In this document: in pieces, positions 1 to 8,235 of the stretch
Layout: each line of letters begins with the position of its first letter
Position numbering within the stretch: the stretch's first letter is position 1
Source: an uncultured Bacilli bacterium
GTDB lineage: Bacteria; Bacillota_I; Bacilli_A; RF39; UBA660
Reading direction: 5' to 3'
Assembly: GCA_934085565.1 (NCBI GenBank)
Contig: CAKOHG010000003.1
Span: 145,567 to 209,566 of the forward strand
DNA length: 64,000 nt
Made by a program: the position numbers and the translations under genes
The notes under the pieces: generated by a model
The model's input: only the letters and a program-made list of their open reading frames with translations
The model's database searches: none
What the model was told of the DNA's origin: nothing

Positions 1-1
1 A

Positions 2-253
2 AGAGTTTATAATGAAGTAGAACATAAGCAAAAGATTTCTTTTCTTGAAAAACATTATGGCATTTTAAAAGATCATGTTTATCTTGTTTATAATAATGAT
101 GAAAAGTTAGATGTTATGAATAAAATCAAAGAATTACATCCTAATTTAGGAGATAAGTATTTTGTGATGATTGATGATACGGTTGATGTTTTGAATCATA
201 TTATGGATAATTCTAACTTTAGTACGGTTCATATTAGTAGTTTCTTACAATAG
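2..253 (+). CDS. 3' end of a truncated gene, possibly HAD-like
   Basis: An open frame runs in from the left edge and stops at TAG 251-253, giving 83 residues. The segment YFVMIDDTVDVLNHIMDN, with an acidic pair after a hydrophobic strand, resembles the late part of a HAD-type phosphatase fold, but the catalytic N-terminal part lies outside the window. It is followed within about 50 bases by the sigma factor gene on the same strand. The coding frame is well supported by codon pattern and length. The family is only a guess. Confidence 0.6.
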   Translation, partial: RVYNEVEHKQKISFLEKHYGILKDHVYLVYNNDEKLDVMNKIKELHPNLGDKYFVMIDDTVDVLNHIMDNSNFSTVHISSFLQ

Positions 254-304
254 TTTGAAACTTTTTTTCATTTTAAGACTCTTATTTAGTGAAGGGTGAA
301 AAAT

Positions 305-769
305 ATGCAAGAATTTAATGAATTTTATGAACAAACCTATGTAAAGTTTTATCGCTTCATTATTTTAAATATTCCTAATATTTCTAATACCGATGATATT
401 TTACAAGAAGCTTATTTAAAAATGTTTAAGATTTTAAGGAAAAAGAACATCGTAGATAAAGAAGCTTATCTTTATAAAGTAGGGTGGAATCTTATAAAAA
501 AAGAATTTAAACTAAAAGATAGTTTACCACTTAATGAAGATTTAGGTTTATGTACCAATAACACTTATGATGGGGTTTTACAAAAAATGGATTTAGAAAC
601 CATTTATAATTATCTAAAAACTAAAGATATTTTAGTTCAAAAAGCTTTTTATCTTTATTATTATGGACTTAGTTTAGAAGCAATTGCTACTACCTTAAAT
701 ATTTCTTTATCGAAAGTGAAAAATGATATTTATAGAACCCTTAAAGAATTGAAAGGAGTTTTACAATGA
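305..769 (+). CDS. ECF-type RNA polymerase sigma factor (sigma-70 family)
   Basis: A 154-residue protein of ECF sigma size. Region 2 is visible near residues 5-55 (FYRFI..., DDILQEAYLKMFKIL), and a region 4 helix-turn-helix lies near residues 105-150 (YYYGLSLEAIATTLNISLSKVKNDIYRTLKELK). It should direct core RNA polymerase to a small regulon, often envelope stress. I chose ATG 305 because AAGGGTG at 292-298 is a well-spaced SD for it. An upstream GTG at 296 would sit inside that SD. The stop overlaps the start of the next gene by 4 bases (ATGA), so the two are translationally coupled, typical of sigma/anti-sigma pairs. Confidence 0.88.
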   Translation: MQEFNEFYEQTYVKFYRFIILNIPNISNTDDILQEAYLKMFKILRKKNIVDKEAYLYKVGWNLIKKEFKLKDSLPLNEDLGLCTNNTYDGVLQKMDLETIYNYLKTKDILVQKAFYLYYYGLSLEAIATTLNISLSKVKNDIYRTLKELKGVLQ

Positions 770-1428
770 AAAATTCACAAAGTCAAAATTATCAAATGAT
801 TATGAAGAAAAAACAAAAAAAAGAACATCTTCAAAATGGAGTGTTAAGTAGTGCTGTGCTTGTTTTAGCGATTGGTTTACTATTTTTCTGTAAAGTAGAG
901 AAAAACTATTTTGAAGATAAGATAATTTGGAATGAAGGAGGGGTAGCTACAGAAAACACTGGAATGGTAGATACAACTACTCGCTTTGACGAAAATTTGA
1001 GCGAAGAAGAAAATGAAGAATTTAATCGTTTATTAAATAATTATAAAAGCGAGTCAAATGATTTTATAAGAGGGCAATTAATAGATATTTCAAAACATCA
1101 ATTGAAAATTTATCAACTTATTAATAATGATTATTATAATAATTATTATGATGAACAGGCTTTTAAATTAAGCATTACTATTTCTAATGAAAAAATAGAT
1201 AAGATTTCTTTTGGCTGTATGACATTTGATTTTAATATTTCTTCTTCAATTAATAGTGAATCTTCTTTGATAAATGGTCATTCTCTTATTTTAACGAAAG
1301 GTTATACTAGAACAGGTAATGAAATTTATTACCAAGCGAAATTTAATTATCAAGATTGGTGGTATATTATTACGTCTAAAGACGAAGAAAAAATACTTTC
1401 CATTGTGAAAAGTATTTTAACGACCTAA
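766..1428 (+). CDS. Single-pass membrane protein, candidate anti-sigma partner
   Basis: A 220-residue protein with a short basic cytoplasmic N-terminus (residues 1-23), one transmembrane helix (about 24-43) and an acidic extracytoplasmic domain of about 175 residues rich in Asn, Tyr and Ser. It overlaps the sigma gene by four bases, and that position and topology suggest it senses an external signal and holds the sigma factor inactive. I recognise no ZAS or other named anti-sigma domain, so the role rests on context only. Its stop abuts the stop of the convergent carboxypeptidase gene with no spacer. Confidence 0.72.
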   Translation: MKNSQSQNYQMIMKKKQKKEHLQNGVLSSAVLVLAIGLLFFCKVEKNYFEDKIIWNEGGVATENTGMVDTTTRFDENLSEEENEEFNRLLNNYKSESNDFIRGQLIDISKHQLKIYQLINNDYYNNYYDEQAFKLSITISNEKIDKISFGCMTFDFNISSSINSESSLINGHSLILTKGYTRTGNEIYYQAKFNYQDWWYIITSKDEEKILSIVKSILTT

Positions 1429-2397
1429 TTATTTTTCAACATAAAAAGCATAATATTCATCAAAAGTAATATCTTCATCATGCATTGTTTTAGCAGCTTC
1501 TAAACCAACATAACGCCAATGCCATGATTCAGGACTATAGCCTGTTAAATAAGTTTTTCCTTCTGGGTATCTTTCAATAAAACCATATTTATAAGCATTG
1601 TTTTTTAACCATTTATAAGCTTCACTATCCGTAAAACTATCGGCTAAAGGTTCTGTTTTACTGGTCATATCAATAACTAAACCGGTTTGATGTTCAGAGT
1701 GTCCAGGACGAGCGGCTGTTTCATCGGCTTTTCTTTCACCTTGAGTAGATACCCGGTAGTCATAAATTTCTTTTTGACTTTCATAATCTCGGTAACTAGA
1801 GGTTACCATAAGATAAAATCCCTGGTCATTGGCTGCTTGCCATAATTCTAAAAATTTGTCATAGGCATAATCAATAAGTTTATTTTCACCTTCTTCGCCA
1901 TAAGCGTAAGAAAGTTCAATGTTTTTTAAATTTTCGGGTGTATAAGTTTCACTTAAAGCGTAAAATTTATTGACGTTCATGAGCATACTTAAATCTTCAT
2001 TAGTATTAAGTTCTAGTTGATACCATTTATGATTTGCATGAACATTCACAATAGAAATTACTTTAGCATAATCGGTTTCATTATTTTTGTTGATATATTC
2101 TTTGTAGTCTTCTAAGTTTTTTTCTAAAAAATATTTTTGCTCTAAAAGACTAATAATCTTATCATCTTTATCATTATCAATCAGTTTTTGCTGTTCTGTT
2201 TCGCTAAGTTTTGCAAAAATAGTTTTGGTATCTTCTAAACTATAGCCTTTTTCTAAAAGTTTGTATTCATTTGTTTGTTTATATTGATAGTCATTATAAT
2301 AGTTGATACCTAGAAGAATACCCACTATTAAAAAGACGATAAAGGCACCAAAATAATAAACTTTTTTCTTTAATTTTAATCGCTTTTTCTTTTTCAT
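1429..2397 (-). CDS. M15 family D-alanyl-D-alanine carboxypeptidase (VanY-like)
   Basis: A 322-residue protein with a very basic N-terminus and one membrane anchor (about residues 12-30), a coiled spacer to about residue 120, then the peptidase M15B domain. The zinc site is clear: SSYRDYESQKEIY, then RPGHSEHQTGLVIDM (His and Asp ligands), then ESWHWRYVG near residue 290. Known members trim the terminal D-Ala from peptidoglycan stem peptides outside the membrane. The length and order of motifs are normal for the family. It is monocistronic and converges on the sigma/membrane-protein pair. A possible -10 (TATAAT on the minus strand, plus-strand 2421-2426) precedes it. Confidence 0.93.
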   Translation of the reverse strand: MKKKKRLKLKKKVYYFGAFIVFLIVGILLGINYYNDYQYKQTNEYKLLEKGYSLEDTKTIFAKLSETEQQKLIDNDKDDKIISLLEQKYFLEKNLEDYKEYINKNNETDYAKVISIVNVHANHKWYQLELNTNEDLSMLMNVNKFYALSETYTPENLKNIELSYAYGEEGENKLIDYAYDKFLELWQAANDQGFYLMVTSSYRDYESQKEIYDYRVSTQGERKADETAARPGHSEHQTGLVIDMTSKTEPLADSFTDSEAYKWLKNNAYKYGFIERYPEGKTYLTGYSPESWHWRYVGLEAAKTMHDEDITFDEYYAFYVEK

Positions 2398-2497
2398 ATC
2401 AAAGCCTCATTTCTAGCTTCATTATAGCAATTTTCCTTGCTATTTTCCATCATTTGTTGTAACATTTACTTAAGAGTAGTAAAGGATAGGTGGTACA

Positions 2498-2866
2498 ATG
2501 AACGAAAAAGGAAAAGAAATACTTGCAAAGTGTCCTAATTTTAACCGCATTGTTAATTTTGACTATGCGAAAGACGACCAAATTACTGCAAAACTAATAA
2601 CGGTTTACCGTGACTATATATTTAAAATTAATTTAGAAGATGAAAGTGAAGTAAAAAGCGTCACTGAAATTGATTATGTTTTAGGAAGATATATTGATGA
2701 CTATCAATTTAGAAGAGAACTACGTTGTGAAATAGTTCATGTTAAAATAAAAAAAGGTTTATCTTTCTTTGAAAGTTTAAAAGCTATTGTTTATAGCATC
2801 TTACATATTTTTGATAATTATTTAGAAAATTCAACCCGGAGAATATCCATAGCAAGATGGATTTAG
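2498..2866 (+). CDS. Hypothetical protein, 122 aa
   Basis: The start ATG has a good SD (AGGTGG, about 7 bases upstream). The protein is charged, with an alternating pattern that predicts mixed alpha/beta structure (VTEIDYVLGRYIDDYQFRRELRCEIVHVKI). It has one amphipathic to hydrophobic helix near the C-terminus (SLKAIVYSILHIFDNYL) and ends in basic residues. There is no signal peptide and no family that I recognise. It lies between the divergent carboxypeptidase gene and a small basic ORF with its own promoter, so it is probably a stand-alone gene. Confidence 0.6.
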   Translation: MNEKGKEILAKCPNFNRIVNFDYAKDDQITAKLITVYRDYIFKINLEDESEVKSVTEIDYVLGRYIDDYQFRRELRCEIVHVKIKKGLSFFESLKAIVYSILHIFDNYLENSTRRISIARWI

Positions 2867-2868
2867 AC

Positions 2869-2897
2869 TTGTTTCTTAAAATAAATTTTGGTATAAT
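2869..2897 (+). promoter_or_regulatory. Sigma-A type promoter for the small ORF at 2919
   Basis: TTGTTT at 2869-2874 and TATAAT at 2892-2897, separated by 17 bases. It lies 22 bases before the start codon of the 38-residue ORF. The -10 is a perfect consensus. Confidence 0.7.
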
Positions 2898-2918
2898 CAC
2901 TTTTGTCGGAGGTAGCAT

Positions 2919-3035
2919 ATGAAAGTTTACAAGAAAAATTTACCAGATGGTATTAAAAAAATGTTTGCTTTAGAAAAAGGCGTAAAAGTTAAATATTTAA
3001 ATAAAAAATACTATGACAAGAAAAAAACAAAATAA
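2919..3035 (+). CDS. Small very basic protein, 38 aa
   Basis: A short ORF with a strong SD (CGGAGG at 2907-2912) and its own consensus promoter. The product (MKVYKKNLPDGIKKMFALEK..., ending KKYYDKKKTK) has about a third Lys residues and no membrane segment, which suggests nucleic-acid or membrane-surface binding. It ends four bases before the tRNA promoter. The promoter, SD and ATG together make translation likely even though it is short. Function unknown. Confidence 0.6.
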   Translation: MKVYKKNLPDGIKKMFALEKGVKVKYLNKKYYDKKKTK

Positions 3036-3038
3036 GAC

Positions 3039-3067
3039 TTGCATGACAGGAAATATTTTGTTATAAT
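3039..3067 (+). promoter_or_regulatory. Promoter of the tRNA-Met gene
   Basis: TTGCAT at 3039-3044, a 17-base spacer and TATAAT at 3062-3067. The tRNA begins at 3082, so only a few bases of 5' leader are expected. Confidence 0.78.
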
Positions 3068-3081
3068 CATCTTGTTCTTTT

Positions 3082-3158
3082 GGCGGGATAGCTCAGCTGG
3101 CTAGAGCGACCGGTTCATACCCGGTAGGTCGGGAGTTCAAGTCTCTCTCCCGCTACCA
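3082..3158 (+). tRNA. tRNA-Met (CAT), elongator type
   Basis: A 77-base cloverleaf: acceptor GGCGGGA pairing with TCCCGCT (pair 1-72 is a G-U wobble), D stem GCTC/GAGC, anticodon stem ACCGG/CCGGT around loop TTCATAC with anticodon CAT, and T stem GGGAG/CTCTC with loop TTCAAGT. The CCA end is encoded. The anticodon stem lacks the three consecutive G-C pairs of initiator tRNA, and the body closely resembles Firmicutes elongator tRNA-Met as I recall it. A CAT anticodon could also mark tRNA-Ile2, but the stems fit Met better. Confidence 0.93.
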
Positions 3159-3193
3159 AAAAGATAGTAACTTGATTATTTCAAGTTTATATG

Positions 3194-3223
3194 AGTCATT
3201 ATCCTTGGATAGTGGCTTTTTTT
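3194..3223 (+). terminator. Rho-independent terminator after tRNA-Met
   Basis: AGTCATTATCC (3194-3204) pairs with GGATAGTGGCT (3207-3217) across a 2-base loop with G-U pairs, and a T run follows to 3223. A second perfect hairpin without a T run, AACTTGA/TCAAGTT, lies just upstream at 3169-3187. The terminator covers an ATG at 3191 that is in frame with recD2, which argues against that upstream start. Confidence 0.75.
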
Positions 3224-3253
3224 ATAAAAATAAGTAAAGAAAGATGGAATTTT

Positions 3254-5452
3254 ATGGGAAAGATAGAAGGTAAGATTCGAAATGTTATTTTTAATAGTGA
3301 GTCGGGTTTTTTAGTGGCTGTTTTTAGAGTTAAAAAAGCTCATGACGAACTTTTAAAAGAGTTAGAAGGTAAAAGTATTACTATAACAGGGATGATGGCA
3401 GAACAAAATACAGAAGATACTTATATTTTAGAAGGTAGCTATATTCGGCATGAAAGATATGGAATGCAATTTTCTTTTCAAACTTATGAAAAGAAGTTAC
3501 CAGAAGGAAAAGATGGTGTCATTGATTTTCTAGCCAGTCCTTTAATTAAAGGCTGTGGTATTAAAACCGCGGAACAAATTGTCGCTACTTTAGGAGAAGA
3601 TGCTTTAAAACTTATTAAAGAAAATAAAGAAAATTTATTTTTAGTACCTGGAATGACCCCTAAAAAATGTGAAGCTATTTATATAAGTGTCTTATCCTAT
3701 TCTGAAGTGGATGATACGATTATTAAATTAAAAAATTTAGGCTTTTCCATGAATGAAGCTACCAAACTTATTAAACATTATCAAGACAAAACCATGGTTT
3801 TTGTAGAACAGAATCTTTACCTTTTTAAAGAATTTATTCCTTTTAATAAATTAGATGCCATTTATTTAAAAATTCATGAAGCAGATGATGCTTTACGTAT
3901 TAAAGAATGCTTAAAAGAAGCGATGGAAAGACAAAGCAGAGAAAGCGGAGATGCTTACTACTATTTAGATGAAATAAAAGAGAAAGTAAAAAAAGAATTT
4001 CAAATTCTTTTAGATGATGATACTTTAGAAAAATATTTAGATGAATTAGTAAATAGTAAAGATGTTATCATTGAAGAAGATAATATTTATTTAAAAAAAT
4101 ATTATGATATGGAATGTGATATTGCCCATATTTTAAAAAGAATGAGTACATATCCTAAGAAAAGTATTAAAGGGTTAAAAGAAAAATTAGGCTATTTAGA
4201 AGATGTTTTAGAGGTAAAGTATAATAAAGATCAAGAAACTGCAATTATGACAGCTTTACAAAATCCTGTTTCAATTATTTCGGGAGGTCCAGGTACTGGT
4301 AAAACAACCATTGTGAATGCTATTACGAGATTGTTTATTGAAGTGTACAAACTTTCTCCTTTAGAAGTTTCTAGCCAAATAGCCCTTCTAGCCCCGACAG
4401 GAAGAGCGGCTAAAAAGCTTTCGACAAGTACCCATTTACCAGCTTCTACCATTCATCGGTATTTAAAATGGAATAAAGATACAAATGATTTTCAAATTAA
4501 CGAATATAATAAAAATTATCAAAAACTTATAATCGTGGATGAAACCAGTATGATTGATGAATATTTATTTGTTTCTTTATTAAAGGGCATACCCGAATCA
4601 AGTCAAATTGTTTTTGTTGGCGATACTTTTCAACTTCCAAGCGTGGGAGCTGGTTTGATTTTAAATGATTTAGTTACTTCTCAACTTTTTCCTTATACTT
4701 CCTTAGATATGATTTATAGACAAAGTGAGAATTCTTATATTCCTATTTTAGCCAAAGAAATTAAAGAAAAGAATTTAAGTGAATCTTTTTTAGAGAAGAA
4801 AGATGATTATAATTTTCTTCCTTGTGAAGCTAAGAACTTAAAAGAAATGATAAGGCAAATTATTTTAAGAAGTCAAAGTAAGGGTTTAAAAGTAGAAGAT
4901 GTTCAAATTCTTGCCCCTATGTATAAAGGAGAGAATGGCATTGATAATTTAAATGTTTTATTACAAGAGCTTTTTAATCCTCATGACGAGACTAAAAAGG
5001 AATTAAAATACTTTGATGTTGTTTACAGGGAGAAAGACAAAGTTTTACAACTTATCAATAATCCGGATTGTAATGTTTATAATGGCGATATTGGTTATAT
5101 TGATTCCATTAAAGAAATAGATAATCCTTATAAACACACCGAGGTTACCATTGATTTTGATGGTAATAAAGTCGTGTATAAAACGGAAGATTTACAAAGT
5201 ATTAAACATGCTTATGCGATGACGATTCATAAAAGCCAAGGTAGTGAATTTCCTCATGTTATTTTACCAGTTACCAAAAATTACTATAAAATGCTTTACA
5301 ATAAACTCATTTACACAGGAGTCTCAAGAGCTAAAAAAAGTCTCGTTATTATTGGGGAAAAAGAAGCTTTTATGATGAGTGTTTATAATGATTACGCTAC
5401 AAACCGTAAAACAGGTTTAAAAGAAAAGTTAATGTATAATTTTAGTCATTAA
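3254..5452 (+). CDS. recD2: RecD2-type 5'-3' DNA helicase
   Basis: A 732-residue superfamily 1B helicase. An N-terminal OB-like segment (GKIRNVIFNSESGFLVAVFRV) is followed by helix-hairpin-helix repeats to about residue 320. The Walker A motif GGPGTGKTT lies near residue 343, motif II DETSMID near 428, and the C-terminal helicase motifs AMTIHKSQGSEF (about 658) and YTGVSRAKKSLVIIG complete it. RecD2 acts in DNA repair without RecBC in Bacilli. I start it at ATG 3254, where the conserved GKI...I.F N-terminus begins. The in-frame ATG at 3191 lies inside the tRNA terminator. Confidence 0.94.
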   Translation: MGKIEGKIRNVIFNSESGFLVAVFRVKKAHDELLKELEGKSITITGMMAEQNTEDTYILEGSYIRHERYGMQFSFQTYEKKLPEGKDGVIDFLASPLIKGCGIKTAEQIVATLGEDALKLIKENKENLFLVPGMTPKKCEAIYISVLSYSEVDDTIIKLKNLGFSMNEATKLIKHYQDKTMVFVEQNLYLFKEFIPFNKLDAIYLKIHEADDALRIKECLKEAMERQSRESGDAYYYLDEIKEKVKKEFQILLDDDTLEKYLDELVNSKDVIIEEDNIYLKKYYDMECDIAHILKRMSTYPKKSIKGLKEKLGYLEDVLEVKYNKDQETAIMTALQNPVSIISGGPGTGKTTIVNAITRLFIEVYKLSPLEVSSQIALLAPTGRAAKKLSTSTHLPASTIHRYLKWNKDTNDFQINEYNKNYQKLIIVDETSMIDEYLFVSLLKGIPESSQIVFVGDTFQLPSVGAGLILNDLVTSQLFPYTSLDMIYRQSENSYIPILAKEIKEKNLSESFLEKKDDYNFLPCEAKNLKEMIRQIILRSQSKGLKVEDVQILAPMYKGENGIDNLNVLLQELFNPHDETKKELKYFDVVYREKDKVLQLINNPDCNVYNGDIGYIDSIKEIDNPYKHTEVTIDFDGNKVVYKTEDLQSIKHAYAMTIHKSQGSEFPHVILPVTKNYYKMLYNKLIYTGVSRAKKSLVIIGEKEAFMMSVYNDYATNRKTGLKEKLMYNFSH

Positions 5453-5479
5453 GGGCATATTAAGCTTGAGGTGAATAAA

Positions 5480-5647
5480 ATGAAAAATATGTTAACAGGT
5501 GTTTTAATAGGCATGACTGCTGGCATGGGAGTGGCTGCCTATTGTCTTTCTAATCCATCCGCCCAGAAAAAAGCCAATAAAATGCTTAATAAAGCTATGG
5601 ATAATGCCAATATGATGATGGATGATGTGAAAAGAAAAATGCGTTAA
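5480..5647 (+). CDS. Small membrane-anchored protein, 55 aa (YtxH-like size)
   Basis: ATG 5480 with SD GAGGTG at 5468-5473. The product starts with one glycine-rich hydrophobic helix (MLTGVLIGMTAGMGVAAYCL, residues 4-23) and continues with a charged, methionine-rich amphipathic helix to KRKMR. This architecture matches small YtxH-like stress or envelope proteins, but I cannot confirm the family. It follows recD2 by 27 bases and is closed by a terminator, so it may share the recD2 transcript. Confidence 0.65.
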   Translation: MKNMLTGVLIGMTAGMGVAAYCLSNPSAQKKANKMLNKAMDNANMMMDDVKRKMR

Positions 5648-5649
5648 AG

Positions 5650-5671
5650 AGGTCTATGATGGCCTTTTTTT
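5650..5671 (+). terminator. Rho-independent terminator
   Basis: AGGTC (5650-5654) and GGCCT (5661-5665) form a short 5-bp stem with one G-U pair, followed by T8 to 5671. It closes the recD2/small-protein unit. Confidence 0.55.
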
Positions 5672-5737
5672 CATGGTTAGATACTTTATGCCTTTTTTAT
5701 AAAAAAGCAACTAGTTTTGTCTTTTTAAAATTCTTTC

Positions 5738-5766
5738 TTGATTTACCTAAGTAAAACAGATATAAT
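5738..5766 (+). promoter_or_regulatory. Promoter of the TasA-like gene at 5796
   Basis: TTGATT (5738-5743), a 17-base spacer and TATAAT (5761-5766). The start codon is 30 bases downstream with SD GAGGGAG. Confidence 0.72.
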
Positions 5767-5795
5767 TTTAATAGAGTAGAATACGAGGGAGAAAT

Positions 5796-7316
5796 ATGAA
5801 ATTAAGATATAAGATAAGCTTAGTGGTAGTAGCTTTTTTAATTATAGCTAGTTTGTTTTTAGTTCAAAGTTATGCGTTGTGGTTAACGACTTATGAAGGA
5901 CAAGAAAATATTTTAAGTGTTGGTTGTTTTGATGTTGACTTAGAAGAATTATCAAAACCAATTTCATTAAATAATACTTACCCAATGAGTGATCAAAAAG
6001 GACTAACGCAAACTCCTTATAAATTTACGATAAAAAATACTTGTAATACTTCTGCAGAATATACGATTACTTTAAATACATTAAAAACAGCTACTATGGA
6101 TAAAAGTAAAATTAAGTTTGCTTTTACAAGTGGTACTGATGTTCCAACAAGTGGTGTTAATTTAGGAACTTATGCTTCTGTAACGTCTAATATAAATACA
6201 GATTTAGCTTATTTACAAACAGCAAATATTTTAGGTGATACTTTAAATGAATCTTTTATTCTTCAAAAAGGTGTTTTAAAAAATGAAAATGATACGGCTT
6301 CATTTAATCTTTATTTATGGATAGATGAAACAGCTGGGAATGAAGTACAAGGACAAAAATTTGTGGCAAGTGTTAATGTACTTGCTAATGCAACTACGGT
6401 AGAACCAACGGCAGCAGATACGATTTCTAACTTAGCAAATGGCGCAAATAAATCTTCAACAGATGTTTATACCGTACCAGATAAAACAAGTGATAGTTGT
6501 ACTTATACTGTAGCTTATGATGGAACGAGTGATAACAATTTGAGATATGTTGGGTCTAATCCATGTAATTATGTTACATTTAATGGTGAAGAAGCAGGAT
6601 GGAGAATTATAGGCGTATTAAATACTCCAGAAGGCCAAAGAGTAAAATTAATACGTGATGAATCTATAGGAACATATTCAAGGAGTAATAGCGGTACTGA
6701 TTGGACAAATAGCGATTTAAAAGAAATGTTAAATAATGGTGCCTATTATAATAGGACAACTGGTCAATATTATAATAATAGTACGGCAATAACATTGGAT
6801 TTTACAAGTACCGGTTTAACAGAAGAAGCCAGAAATCAAATAGATACGGTAACATGGAATTTAGGCGGATCAAGTGTTTACAGTAGTGCAAATACAATTC
6901 AATTTTATACATATGAAAGAGGCACAGATGTATATAGTTGGGAATATCCAACTAAATGGCAAGGAAAAGTTGGATTAATGTATCCTTCTGATTACGGTTA
7001 TGCCACGAGCGGAGGAAGTGACAGTAATCGAACCAGCTGTCTAAATAAAGAATTATATGAGTGGGATGATAGCTCTTATAGTGATTGTAAAAATAATGAT
7101 TGGCTTTATAAATCTAGTACATATCAATGGACACTAACTTCGTATTCGGCTAATGATAGTGATGCATTTTACACCACTGACAGTGGAGCCGTTTATATTG
7201 GCAGTCCATCAGAACCTCTGGCAATCCTTCCTTCGGTTTATTTAATATCTAAAACAACGATTTTAAGTGGAGAAGGTACTCCAGAAAATCCATATACAAT
7301 AGGATTAAGTGAATAA
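5796..7316 (+). CDS. Secreted TasA/camelysin-like surface protein (type A C-terminal module)
   Basis: A 506-residue protein. It has a basic N-terminus and one hydrophobic helix ending in SYALW (residues 8-30), the pattern of TasA/camelysin proteins processed by a SipW-type signal peptidase. A beta-rich domain follows to about residue 200, containing YPMSDQKGL..TPYKFTIKNTC. The C-terminal module starts SCTYTVAYDGTSDNNLRYVG, continues GWRIIGVL...KLIRDESIG and ends PSVYL...GEGTPENPYTIGL. It resembles DUF6273-like or sulfatase-modifying-fold modules, but that is uncertain. Three paralogues lie at 48.5-54.1 kb, and the one at 52609 shares this C-terminal module. No SipW gene lies in the window. 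It probably forms or decorates surface fibres. Confidence 0.8.
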   Translation: MKLRYKISLVVVAFLIIASLFLVQSYALWLTTYEGQENILSVGCFDVDLEELSKPISLNNTYPMSDQKGLTQTPYKFTIKNTCNTSAEYTITLNTLKTATMDKSKIKFAFTSGTDVPTSGVNLGTYASVTSNINTDLAYLQTANILGDTLNESFILQKGVLKNENDTASFNLYLWIDETAGNEVQGQKFVASVNVLANATTVEPTAADTISNLANGANKSSTDVYTVPDKTSDSCTYTVAYDGTSDNNLRYVGSNPCNYVTFNGEEAGWRIIGVLNTPEGQRVKLIRDESIGTYSRSNSGTDWTNSDLKEMLNNGAYYNRTTGQYYNNSTAITLDFTSTGLTEEARNQIDTVTWNLGGSSVYSSANTIQFYTYERGTDVYSWEYPTKWQGKVGLMYPSDYGYATSGGSDSNRTSCLNKELYEWDDSSYSDCKNNDWLYKSSTYQWTLTSYSANDSDAFYTTDSGAVYIGSPSEPLAILPSVYLISKTTILSGEGTPENPYTIGLSE

Positions 7317-7324
7317 TTGAATAT

Positions 7325-7360
7325 AAACTAACATTTTTAGGAATAGAGTGTTAGTTTTTT
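7325..7360 (+). terminator. Rho-independent terminator
   Basis: AAACTAACA (7325-7333) pairs perfectly with TGTTAGTTT (7349-7357), followed by T residues to 7360. It separates the TasA-like gene from the polysaccharide operon. The rest of 7361-7479 is AT-rich with no feature I can name. Confidence 0.82.
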
Positions 7361-7479
7361 ATTTGAAATAAAATTCTTATATTTAATGCTTTTTCTTGAT
7401 TTTGTTTTTGATGTGATTTTTAAGTATTATAAAGTAGATTTATATGTTAGAATATTGTTACTGTTTTTGGATTTATATC

Positions 7480-7509
7480 TTGTCAAAAAATAGTAATATA
7501 TGATATGAT
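7480..7509 (+). promoter_or_regulatory. Probable promoter of the polysaccharide operon
   Basis: TTGTCA (7480-7485), an 18-base spacer and TATGAT (7504-7509), about 40 bases before the first gene. No other strong promoter is seen in the intergenic gap, and the eight following genes overlap or nearly touch. Confidence 0.6.
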
Positions 7510-7551
7510 GTCTTCGGTTTGAAAACTTGTGTGTAGTAAGGTGTGGTAGTA

Positions 7552-8235
7552 ATGAATAATCAAGTGAATACAATGGATTTAAATAGAGATAAAACTTTTA
7601 TATATTCTTTAAATAGAACAATGTATTTTTTTATTAAAAGATTATTTGATATTTTAATGTCTATTATAGGAATTATTGTGATGATACCTATAGCTTTAAT
7701 CGTTAAAATTTCTTATATGTTAACGGGTGATTTTGATAGTATTTTTTATAGTCAAAAAAGAATTGGAAAAAATGGAGTGGAGTTTAATTTTTATAAATTT
7801 AGAAGCATGATTCCAAATGCCGATGAAGTCTTAAAAGAGTTGTTAAAAAACGATAAAAAACTTGCTAAAGAATATAAAATAAATAAAAAATTAGAACATG
7901 ATCCAAGGGTTACTAAAATGGGAAATATCCTTAGAAAAACCTCACTCGATGAACTGCCTCAGGTTTTGAATATTATAAAATCGGATATGTCGGTCGTCGG
8001 GAACCGCCCGTATTTACCAAGAGAAAAAGAAGATATGGGAATTTATTACAATGATATTATTAAAACAAAACCAGGTCTTACAGGTTTATGGCAAGTCAGT
8101 GGAAGAAGCAACACAACTTTTGAAGAACGTTTGAGATTTGAACAAGAATATTCCAATACCTATGGTTTTAAGTTAGATATAAAGATATTTTTTAAAACAT
8201 TTGGGGCTGTGTTTAAACATAAGGGGGCTAAATAG
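7552..8235 (+). CDS. Undecaprenyl-phosphate sugar-phosphate transferase (priming enzyme)
   Basis: A 227-residue short-form bacterial sugar transferase of the WbaP/EpsL/PglC type. One membrane helix lies near residues 25-50 (RLFDILMSIIGIIVMIPIAL). The catalytic region follows with FYSQKRIGKNG, FYKFRSM, DPRVTKMGNILRKTSLDELPQ, SVVGNRPYLPRE and PGLTGLWQVSGR. It should transfer a sugar-1-phosphate to undecaprenyl phosphate on the inner membrane face and start the repeat unit. ATG 7552 is preferred over GTG 7543 because AAGGTG at 7539-7544 is correctly spaced for it. VGNRP replaces the more common VGPRP. It is the first gene of the capsule/exopolysaccharide operon. Confidence 0.92.
   Translation: MNNQVNTMDLNRDKTFIYSLNRTMYFFIKRLFDILMSIIGIIVMIPIALIVKISYMLTGDFDSIFYSQKRIGKNGVEFNFYKFRSMIPNADEVLKELLKNDKKLAKEYKINKKLEHDPRVTKMGNILRKTSLDELPQVLNIIKSDMSVVGNRPYLPREKEDMGIYYNDIIKTKPGLTGLWQVSGRSNTTFEERLRFEQEYSNTYGFKLDIKIFFKTFGAVFKHKGAK

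Noticed and set aside
3082..3158. Initiator tRNA-fMet
   Set aside because: The anticodon stem lacks three consecutive G-C pairs and the 1-72 position is a G-U wobble rather than the initiator C-A mismatch.
3191..3253. In-frame upstream ATG extending recD2 by 21 residues
   Set aside because: It lies inside the tRNA terminator hairpin, has no SD, and the conserved RecD2 N-terminus begins at ATG 3254.
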